A DNA stretch of 6,827 nucleotides from Pseudomonadota bacterium. Its GTDB lineage: Bacteria; Pseudomonadota; Gammaproteobacteria; Burkholderiales; Rhodocyclaceae. The notes beneath the pieces were generated by a model. That model saw nothing but the letters and a program-made list of their open reading frames with translations. It searched no databases and was not told where the DNA came from. Position numbers and translations under genes: made by a program. Position 1 is the stretch's first letter. Each line of letters opens with the position of its first letter. Below are positions 1-5,273 of this stretch, in pieces. The stretch covers positions 1 through 6,827 of the forward strand of contig JAEWVQ010000014.1 in assembly GCA_023459095.1 (NCBI GenBank). The letters are read 5' to 3'.

Positions 1-840
1 CTGCTCCCCGCCGCCCGGCTCGACCGCCGCGCCTTCGTCACCACCCTCGCCGCCGCCGGGTTCGCGCTGGCGGTGCAGCCGGTGCAGGCCCAGAGCGTGA
101 TCACCACCGACGCCGCCGGCCTCGACACCGGCAATGCCGGGATCAAGGTCGACGGCGGCGAGTTGCCGGTCTTTTTCGCCCGCCCGGCAGGCGGCAGCAA
201 GCTGCCGGTGATCCTCGTCGTGCAAGAAATTTTCGGCGTGCACGAGTACATCCGCGACGTCTGCCGGCGCTTCGCCAAGCAGGGCTATCTGGCGATCGCG
301 CCGGAGCTGTTCTTCCGCCAGGGCGACCCGGCCAAGCTCGACAACGTCGGCGCCATCCTCGAAGGCATCGTCGCCAAGGTCACCGACGCCCAGGTCATGG
401 CCGACCTCGACGCCTGCGCGGCGTGGGCCCCGGGCCAGGGCGGCAACCCCGACCGCCTGGCGATCACCGGCTTCTGCTGGGGCGGCCGCATCACCTGGCT
501 GTATGCGGCCCACAACCCCCGGCTCAAGGCTGCGATCGCGTGGTACGGCCGGCTCGACGGCGCGCCCTCCGCGAACACCCCGCAACACCCCATCGACGTC
601 GCCGACAAGCTCCACGCCCCGGTGCTCGGCCTCTACGGCGGCCAGGACCAGGGCATTCCGGTGGACGACGTCGAGATGATGCGCGAAGCGCTGCAGAAGG
701 CCGGCAGCAAGAGCGAGATCGTCCTCTACCCGGACGCGCCCCACGCCTTCCACGCCGACTACCGCCCGAGCTACCGCAAGCCCGAGGCGGAGGACGGCAC
801 CCAGCGCCTGCTCGCGTGGCTCGCCCGCCACAACGGCTGA
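1..840 (+). CDS. Dienelactone hydrolase family protein, Tat-exported, 5' end outside window
   Basis: This is an alpha/beta-hydrolase of the dienelactone hydrolase (carboxymethylenebutenolidase) family. The frame is open from base 1, so the true start lies upstream; a GTG at 73 is an internal codon, not a credible start. Window codons 8-13 read DRRAFV, a twin-arginine-like motif. A hydrophobic Ala/Leu stretch follows, with a VQA|QS signal-peptidase-like site near codons 28-32, so I infer Tat export to the periplasm. The family triad is visible: the nucleophile Cys in GFCWGG (475-477), Asp in GGQDQGIP (646-648) and His in APHAFH (742-744). The EIFGVHEYI segment near 228-252 is also typical. The substrate cannot be told from sequence; family members hydrolyse dienelactones or other esters and lactones. 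It is separated from the chemotaxis genes by a gap with its own promoter, so a functional link is unlikely. Confidence 0.9.
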   Translation: MLPAARLDRRAFVTTLAAAGFALAVQPVQAQSVITTDAAGLDTGNAGIKVDGGELPVFFARPAGGSKLPVILVVQEIFGVHEYIRDVCRRFAKQGYLAIAPELFFRQGDPAKLDNVGAILEGIVAKVTDAQVMADLDACAAWAPGQGGNPDRLAITGFCWGGRITWLYAAHNPRLKAAIAWYGRLDGAPSANTPQHPIDVADKLHAPVLGLYGGQDQGIPVDDVEMMREALQKAGSKSEIVLYPDAPHAFHADYRPSYRKPEAEDGTQRLLAWLARHNG

Positions 841-930
841 AGCACGCCCCGCCCGCGCGCGGCGTTCCGGCCTGCCGTTGCCGCAGCGCAACAGGAGGCC
901 GCCGGCGCTTCGCCGCGCGGGGAGTTCGGT

Positions 931-957
931 TAAAGTTTTGCCCGCTGCGGCCGCTAG
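931..957 (+). promoter_or_regulatory. Sigma-28 (FliA-type) promoter for the chemotaxis operon
   Basis: The -35 box TAAAGTTT (931-938) is identical to the enterobacterial FliA consensus. An 11-base spacer (939-949) leads to GCCGCTAG (950-957), which matches the -10 consensus GCCGATAA at 6 of 8 positions. Spacer length is exactly the FliA norm. Transcription would start near 963-966 and leave an untranslated leader of about 85 bases before cheY. Placement directly upstream of a chemotaxis operon is what is expected for late flagellar genes. Promoter function is inferred from sequence only. Confidence 0.8.
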
Positions 958-1036
958 TTATCACCAACTGCCTAGTGCCCAGGGTGACATCGTGGCCGCC
1001 GCATCGTCCCCCACGTTCCCTCGTCCCTCGTGATTT

Positions 1037-1042
1037 GAAGAG
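1037..1042 (+). promoter_or_regulatory. Ribosome binding site of cheY
   Basis: The purine run GAAGAG ends 6 bases before the ATG at 1049. It is a moderate Shine-Dalgarno match at suitable spacing and supports this start. Confidence 0.55.
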
Positions 1043-1048
1043 CCGCCC

Positions 1049-1414
1049 ATGAAAACCATCTTCCTCGTCGACGATTCCGCGACGATCCTGCTGTCGATCT
1101 CCAACATCCTCGCCAAGGCCGGCTACGGCGTCGAAAAGGCCGGCAACGCCGCCGAAGCCCTGCAGAAGTTCCAGGGCGGGGTCAAGGTCGATCTGCTCAT
1201 CACCGACCTCAACATGCCCGGCATGAACGGCATCGACTTCATCAAGGAAGTGCGCAAGCTGCCGAACTACCGCTTCATGCCCATCCTGTTCCTCACCACC
1301 GAATCGCAGCAGACCAAGAAGGCCGAAGCCAAGGCCGCCGGCGCGTCGGGCTGGATCGTCAAGCCGGCTTCGGCCGACGAACTCCTCAACACCATCAAGC
1401 TCGTGATGCGCTGA
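1049..1414 (+). CDS. cheY: CheY-type single-domain response regulator
   Basis: This 121-residue protein is a stand-alone receiver domain with no output domain, the normal CheY layout (E. coli CheY is 129 residues). It would take phosphate from CheA and carry the signal to the flagellar switch or another target in the cytoplasm. The receiver landmarks are all present: acidic pair D8-D9, phospho-acceptor D53 in LITDLNMPG, switch threonine T83 in FLTTES, and K105 in IVKPAS. The aromatic switch position, Tyr106 in E. coli, is Trp102 here (SGWIVKP). It is the first gene of the operon, with a sigma-28-type promoter about 90 bases upstream and the next gene starting 2 bases after its stop. A PilH-like or adaptation-type receiver is an alternative to a flagellar-motor CheY; the domain assignment itself is secure. 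Confidence 0.93.
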   Translation: MKTIFLVDDSATILLSISNILAKAGYGVEKAGNAAEALQKFQGGVKVDLLITDLNMPGMNGIDFIKEVRKLPNYRFMPILFLTTESQQTKKAEAKAAGASGWIVKPASADELLNTIKLVMR

Positions 1415-1416
1415 CC

Positions 1417-2694
1417 ATGTCCCCGGCCACCCTCCAGCGTCGCTCCACCCTGGTCTTCAGCAGCGTTGCCGCGGCGGCCGGGCTCACCGTCTTCCTGCTC
1501 AACGACTGGTTCCACCACACCGTGCTGCCCGGTCTCGGCGTTCCGCTGCCGCTGGGCGATGCGCTCGGCGTGGTGCTGATCCTGCTGGTGGCCTATGTCG
1601 GTCAGCGCCTGGTGTCGCTCGCCTTCTTCCGCGATCACCTCTACGGGCTGGCGACGACCCAGGAGAAGCTGATCCAGACCTCGGGCAACGTGTCCGCGGT
1701 CAACGAGGAAGTGGTGCGCGAACTGCGCGCGGTGCCGACCTACAACGACGTGCTGCGCAACCAGCTCGGCAGCGTCATCGAGCAGACCGAACGCGCCGCC
1801 TACGACATCACCGAGCGCCTGCAGTCGATCGACGGCGTGGTCGGCGCACTCAACAACTTCGTCGCCCAGAGCTCGTCGGAGTCGGACCAGATGGCGCACG
1901 ACTCCGAGCTGCGCATCGCCAACAACCAGAAGCTCATCGGCGAGATGGGCGTCTACATCGAGAACCGCCTGCAGGAGGCGCGCCGCGACCAGGAGCGCAT
2001 CACCGAGGTCGTCGCCCAGGCGCGCTCGCTCGAATCGCTCACCCGCCTGATCAAGGATATCGCCGCGCAGACCAACCTGCTCGCGCTCAATGCCGCGATC
2101 GAGGCCGCGCGCGCCGGCGAGCAGGGCCGCGGCTTCGCGGTGGTCGCCGACGAGGTGCGCAAGCTCTCGGCGGAGACCGAAAAGGCGGTGATCGCGATCA
2201 ACCAGGGCATCCAGGGGGTGGCGACGACGATCCAGACCCAGCTCCAGGACAAGCTCTCGGCCAACAGCCTGGACCGCGAGCAGGCCACGCTGGGGCAGTT
2301 TTCCGCGCAGCTCGCCGAGCTCGGGCAGAGTTACGAGAGCATCCTCAACCATCAGATGCGGGTCATCGAGACCGTGCGCAACAGCAGCGAGGAGCTCGCC
2401 CACATGTTCATGGATGCGCTCGCCAGCGTGCAGTTCCAGGACGTCACCCGGCAGCAGATCGAACACACCGCGGACTCGCTGCGCCGCCTCGACGAACACC
2501 TCGGCGTGCTCGCCGAGCGCCTGCTGGTGGCCGAGGGCGAGGATTTCCACTACACCCCGCTCTCCGAACATCTGGACGAAATCTATTCGCGCTACGTTAT
2601 GGCCGAACAGCGCGACAAGCACCACTCGGCGCTCCACCAGCCCTCCGATGCCGGCGCCAGCGCCGGTTCCGGCCCCAAGATCGAACTGTTCTGA
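1417..2694 (+). CDS. Membrane-anchored MCP-like protein with CheZ-like motifs
   Basis: This is a 425-residue receptor-like protein without a recognisable sensor domain. Two hydrophobic segments (about 11-28 and 48-70) flank a short loop of about 19 residues; I see no PAS, Cache or HAMP domain. A long helical region follows. It contains the MCP hairpin tip that binds CheA and CheW, with QTNLLALNAAIEAARAGEQ from Q218 to Q236 and GFAVVADEVRKLS to 251. Beyond the tip, residues 337-348 include QFQDVTRQQ, which matches the CheZ active-site pattern D-x-x-x-Q (D342, Q346). A segment on the other arm (117-128, with VIEQTERAA) resembles the first CheZ helix. The C-terminus is a flexible Ser/Gly/Ala/Pro linker ending in KIELF, not an NWETF-type CheR tether. 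I infer a dual role: member of the receptor array and CheY-P phosphatase. It starts 2 bases after cheY with no clear Shine-Dalgarno, so translational coupling is likely. MCP-like identity is firm; phosphatase activity is a hypothesis. Confidence 0.85.
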   Translation: MSPATLQRRSTLVFSSVAAAAGLTVFLLNDWFHHTVLPGLGVPLPLGDALGVVLILLVAYVGQRLVSLAFFRDHLYGLATTQEKLIQTSGNVSAVNEEVVRELRAVPTYNDVLRNQLGSVIEQTERAAYDITERLQSIDGVVGALNNFVAQSSSESDQMAHDSELRIANNQKLIGEMGVYIENRLQEARRDQERITEVVAQARSLESLTRLIKDIAAQTNLLALNAAIEAARAGEQGRGFAVVADEVRKLSAETEKAVIAINQGIQGVATTIQTQLQDKLSANSLDREQATLGQFSAQLAELGQSYESILNHQMRVIETVRNSSEELAHMFMDALASVQFQDVTRQQIEHTADSLRRLDEHLGVLAERLLVAEGEDFHYTPLSEHLDEIYSRYVMAEQRDKHHSALHQPSDAGASAGSGPKIELF

Positions 2695-2702
2695 CTTCCA
2701 CC

Positions 2703-3020
2703 ATGACCCAATCCCAGACCCCGCAATCGGGCCGGGTGGCGCTCGTCGACGACATGACGATCTACCACGCCGCGCCGCAGAAGCAGCAACTGATCGACGC
2801 CCTCGCGGCCTGCGACACGCTCGACATCGATCTCTCCGCGGTCGCCGAGGTCGATACCGCCGGCTTCCAGCTGCTCATCCTCGTCAAGCGCGAAGCGCGC
2901 CGGCTCGGCAAGGAGGCGCACATCGTCGCGCACAGCCCGGCGGTGCGCGAAGTCGTCGACTTCTTCAACGTCGCCGCCGAGTTCGGCGACCCCATGCTCA
3001 TTCCCGCCCAGGAAGGCTGA
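2703..3020 (+). CDS. STAS-domain protein (anti-sigma-antagonist-like)
   Basis: This 105-residue protein is a single STAS domain, the fold of SpoIIAA-type anti-sigma factor antagonists. The diagnostic core is DLSAVAEVDTAGFQLL (residues 43-58). D51-T52 sits where SpoIIAA has its phosphorylatable Asp-Ser, so T52 (codon 2856-2858) is the candidate regulatory phosphosite. The helix that follows, with LVKREARRLGK, is typical of the family. Small STAS proteins occur next to cheA in several proteobacterial chemosensory clusters, but their role there is poorly defined. It could act as an adaptor or partner of CheA. No SpoIIAB/RsbW-like anti-sigma kinase is in the window. The gene starts 8 bases after the receptor-like gene with no visible Shine-Dalgarno and ends 6 bases before cheA, so coupled translation is likely. 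Confidence 0.88.
   Translation: MTQSQTPQSGRVALVDDMTIYHAAPQKQQLIDALAACDTLDIDLSAVAEVDTAGFQLLILVKREARRLGKEAHIVAHSPAVREVVDFFNVAAEFGDPMLIPAQEG
3010..3016 (+). promoter_or_regulatory. Ribosome binding site of cheA
   Basis: AGGAAGG lies inside the last codons of the STAS gene and ends 10 bases before the cheA ATG at 3027. It is the strongest Shine-Dalgarno sequence in the operon and fixes the cheA start. Confidence 0.65.
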
Positions 3021-3026
3021 CCGCCC

Positions 3027-5231
3027 ATGGATGAAATCACCAGCGTCTTCGTGACCGAAAGCCGCGAACAGCTCGCCGCGCTCGAAGCCACCCTGCTCCA
3101 GCTCGAGAACGGCTCCGGCGACGACGACACCATGAACGCCATCTTCCGCGCCGCTCACACCATCAAGGGCGGCGCCGGGGTCATCGAATGCGGCTTCATC
3201 GTCGCCTTCACCCACGTCGTCGAGAACGCCCTCGACCGCCTGCGCAACGGCGACATCGCGGTCAGCGGCGACCTCGTCGCCGTGCTGCTCGCCTGCGGCG
3301 ACCACATCGGCCACCTGCTCGGCACCCTGGAAGCCGGCGCCGCCGCGCCCGACGCCGACTTGCAGGCCGACGGCGATGCCCTGCTCGCCCGCCTGCAGCG
3401 CGACTGGCTCGACGCCGACGGCGCGCCGGCGGTCCGCTCCGGGCCGCCCAGCGCCGCCCCGGCATCGATCGAGAGCAGCGGCGGCGGCGCGGTGGAAACC
3501 GACTGCTGGCACATCTCGCTGCGCTTCGGCCCCGACGTGCTCAAGAACGGCATGGACCCGCTGTCCTTCCTGCGCTACCTGGCGACGATCGGCACCATCG
3601 TGCGCCTGGAGACGATCGCCGACGCGATGCCTCCGGCCGCCGAGATGGACCCCGAGAACTGCTACCTCGGCTTCGAGATCAGCTTCGCGTCGAGCGCCGA
3701 CAAGGCCGCGATCGAGCGCGTGTTCGATTTCGTGCGCGACGACTGCACGCTGCACATCCTGCCTCCGCACAGCCGGCTCGCCGACTACATCGCGTTGCTC
3801 GGCGCGCTCCCCGAAGACACCATGCGCCTGGGCGAGATCCTGGTGCGCATCGGCGCGCTGACCCAGGCCGAACTCGACGAAGGCCTCGCCACCCAGCACG
3901 GCCCCGCCGCCGACGCCGAGCACGGCGATCACGCCGCGCCGCAGCCGCTGGGCGAGATCCTGATCGAGCACAAGGTGGTGCACCCCGAGCTGGTCGAAGC
4001 CGCGGTGGTCAAGCAGAAGCAGGTCAGCGACAAGAAGGCCGCGGAGGCGCGCCTGATCCGCATCCAGGCCGACAAGCTCGACGCCCTCATCGACCTCGTC
4101 GGCGAACTGGTGATCGCCGGCGCCAGCGTGAACCTGCTCGCCAGCCGCGCCGGACGCAGCGAACTCACCGAAGCCGCATCGCTGATGAACCGCCTCGTCG
4201 AGAGCATCCGCGACTCCGCGCTGCAGCTGCGCATGGTGCAGATCGGCGAGACCTTCAACCGCTTCAACCGCGTCGTACGCGACGTCTCCAAGGAACTCGG
4301 CAAGGACATCGAACTGGTCATCCGCGGCGGCGACACCGAGCTCGACAAGAGCGTGGTGGAGAAGATCGGCGACCCGCTGATGCACCTCGTGCGCAACGCC
4401 ATCGACCACGGCATCGAGCCCGCCGAGGCGCGCGCCGCCAGCGGCAAGGCGGCGCGCGGCCGGCTCGAGCTCAACGCCTTCCACGACTCGGGCAGCATCG
4501 TCATCGAAGTCGCCGACGACGGCGGCGGCCTCAAGCACGACAAGATCGCCGCCAAGGCGATCGAGCGCGGTCTGATCCAGGCCGGGCACGCGCTGAGCGA
4601 GCAGGAGATCTTCAACCTCATCTTCGAACCCGGCTTCTCCACCGCCGACAAGGTGTCCAACCTCTCCGGACGCGGCGTCGGCATGGACGTGGTCAAGCGC
4701 AACATCCAGAGCCTGCGCGGCCGCGTCGAGGTGCACTCGGCGCCCGGCGCCGGCACCCGGTTCTCGATCCGGCTGCCGCTGACCCTGGCGATCATCGACG
4801 GCTTCCTGGTCGGCACCGGCCGCGCCAGCTACGTGGTGCCGCTCGACATGGTGGTCGAATGCCTGGAGCTGGAGCGCGACGTCACCGACCGCCACTACCT
4901 CAACCTGCGCGGCGAGGTGCTGCCCCTGATCCGCCTGCGTAACCTGTTCGAGATTCCCGGCGAGCGCCCGGCGCGCGAGAACGTGGTCGTGGTGCGCGCC
5001 GCCGGGCAGAAGGCCGGCATCGTCGTCGACGACCTGCTCGGCGAATTCCAAACCGTGATCAAGCCGCTCGGCCAGCTCTTCCGCAACCTGCGCGGGATCG
5101 GCGGCTCGACCATCCTCGGCAGCGGCGAGGTCGCGCTGATCCTCGACGTGCAAGCCTTGGTCAACCTCTCCATCGCCAGCGGCGAGGGTGCCTACCTGCC
5201 ACGCGAGCACACCGCGCGGCTGCAGCACTGA
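3027..5231 (+). CDS. cheA: Chemotaxis histidine kinase CheA
   Basis: This 734-residue cytoplasmic kinase autophosphorylates under receptor control and passes phosphate to CheY. Domains in order: P1 Hpt (about 1-105), with phospho-His44 in FRAAHTIKGG; an Ala/Asp/Pro linker; a P2-like region (about 160-248, starting CWHISLRFGPDVL) that is probably the response-regulator docking domain; two LGEIL-type motifs at 267-290 and 307-330; P3 dimerisation helices (about 343-425, with LDALIDLVGEL and LRMVQIGETF); P4 ATPase with N box HLVRNAIDHG (453-462), G1 DDGGGL (497-502), F box IFEPGFS (532-538) and G2 GRGVGMDVV (548-556); and a CheW-like P5 (about 590-720) that docks CheW and receptors. All catalytic boxes are intact. 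The motif pair before P3 is absent from E. coli CheA and resembles MshEN domains. The gene starts 6 bases after the STAS gene and has a good Shine-Dalgarno sequence. Identity is very secure; the roles of the P2-like region and the motif pair are inferred. Confidence 0.97.
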   Translation: MDEITSVFVTESREQLAALEATLLQLENGSGDDDTMNAIFRAAHTIKGGAGVIECGFIVAFTHVVENALDRLRNGDIAVSGDLVAVLLACGDHIGHLLGTLEAGAAAPDADLQADGDALLARLQRDWLDADGAPAVRSGPPSAAPASIESSGGGAVETDCWHISLRFGPDVLKNGMDPLSFLRYLATIGTIVRLETIADAMPPAAEMDPENCYLGFEISFASSADKAAIERVFDFVRDDCTLHILPPHSRLADYIALLGALPEDTMRLGEILVRIGALTQAELDEGLATQHGPAADAEHGDHAAPQPLGEILIEHKVVHPELVEAAVVKQKQVSDKKAAEARLIRIQADKLDALIDLVGELVIAGASVNLLASRAGRSELTEAASLMNRLVESIRDSALQLRMVQIGETFNRFNRVVRDVSKELGKDIELVIRGGDTELDKSVVEKIGDPLMHLVRNAIDHGIEPAEARAASGKAARGRLELNAFHDSGSIVIEVADDGGGLKHDKIAAKAIERGLIQAGHALSEQEIFNLIFEPGFSTADKVSNLSGRGVGMDVVKRNIQSLRGRVEVHSAPGAGTRFSIRLPLTLAIIDGFLVGTGRASYVVPLDMVVECLELERDVTDRHYLNLRGEVLPLIRLRNLFEIPGERPARENVVVVRAAGQKAGIVVDDLLGEFQTVIKPLGQLFRNLRGIGGSTILGSGEVALILDVQALVNLSIASGEGAYLPREHTARLQH
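3825..4016 (+). other. Tandem MshEN/GspE-N-like motif pair inside cheA
   Basis: Residues 267-290 of CheA (3825-3896) follow the published MshEN 24-residue motif closely: R-L-G at positions 1-3, L-V at 6-7, G at 10, L at 12, 17 and 21, and Q at 24; only position 11 (Ala) deviates. Residues 307-330 (3945-4016) form a second, more diverged 24-residue copy that keeps LGEIL, V-V at 11-12 and the final Gln but lacks the Arg and the Gly. A 16-residue Ala/His/Asp spacer separates them; MshEN has about 5. Cyclic-di-GMP binding is a hypothesis; the unit may serve only as a structural linker. Confidence 0.5.
3828..3962 (+). repeat. 15-base direct repeat marking the duplicated LGEIL motif
   Basis: CTGGGCGAGATCCTG occurs at 3828-3842 and again at 3948-3962, 120 bases apart and in the same reading frame (L-G-E-I-L). 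It is the nucleotide trace of the duplicated motif in CheA. Shared codon preference could also explain part of the identity. Confidence 0.6.
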
Positions 5232-5262
5232 TTTTTGTACCTGCCCTACCCCCAAGCAAACC

Positions 5263-5266
5263 GGAG
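5263..5266 (+). promoter_or_regulatory. Ribosome binding site of the second receptor gene
   Basis: GGAG ends 7 bases before the ATG at 5274. It lies inside the 8-base palindrome GGAGCTCC (5263-5270). The 42-base gap after cheA shows no hairpin with a U-tract, so transcription probably continues from the operon. Confidence 0.6.
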
Positions 5267-5273
5267 CTCCTCC

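Noticed and set aside
73..75. GTG as start of the hydrolase
   Set aside because: The frame continues upstream to base 1 with a coherent twin-arginine signal peptide, and starting here would remove the RR motif and hydrophobic core. No good ribosome binding site precedes it.
893..898. Perfect AGGAGG Shine-Dalgarno-like sequence in the gap before the promoter
   Set aside because: No ATG, GTG or TTG lies at a usable distance after it, and it is upstream of the proposed transcription start.
856..919. Possible terminator: 9-base GC arms at 856-864 and 911-919 with a smaller 5-base stem (GTTGC/GCAAC) between them
   Set aside because: The outer loop is about 46 bases and no U-tract follows the 3' arm, so it does not meet the pattern of an intrinsic terminator. 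It could fold, but chance GC pairing is as likely.
1267..2637. Open frame of about 456 codons on the minus strand opposite cheY and the receptor-like gene
   Set aside because: Same GC-bias artefact: repetitive composition, no domain, and fully antisense to two convincing genes.
3188..4942. Alternative + strand frame inside cheA encoding an Arg/Pro-rich product
   Set aside because: The product is almost entirely Arg, Pro, Ala and Gly, typical of an out-of-frame reading of GC-rich DNA; the CheA frame has every expected motif.
5232..5273. Possible terminator or second promoter between cheA and the second receptor
   Set aside because: A short T-run follows the cheA stop but no hairpin precedes it, and no convincing -35/-10 pair is present in the 42 bases.
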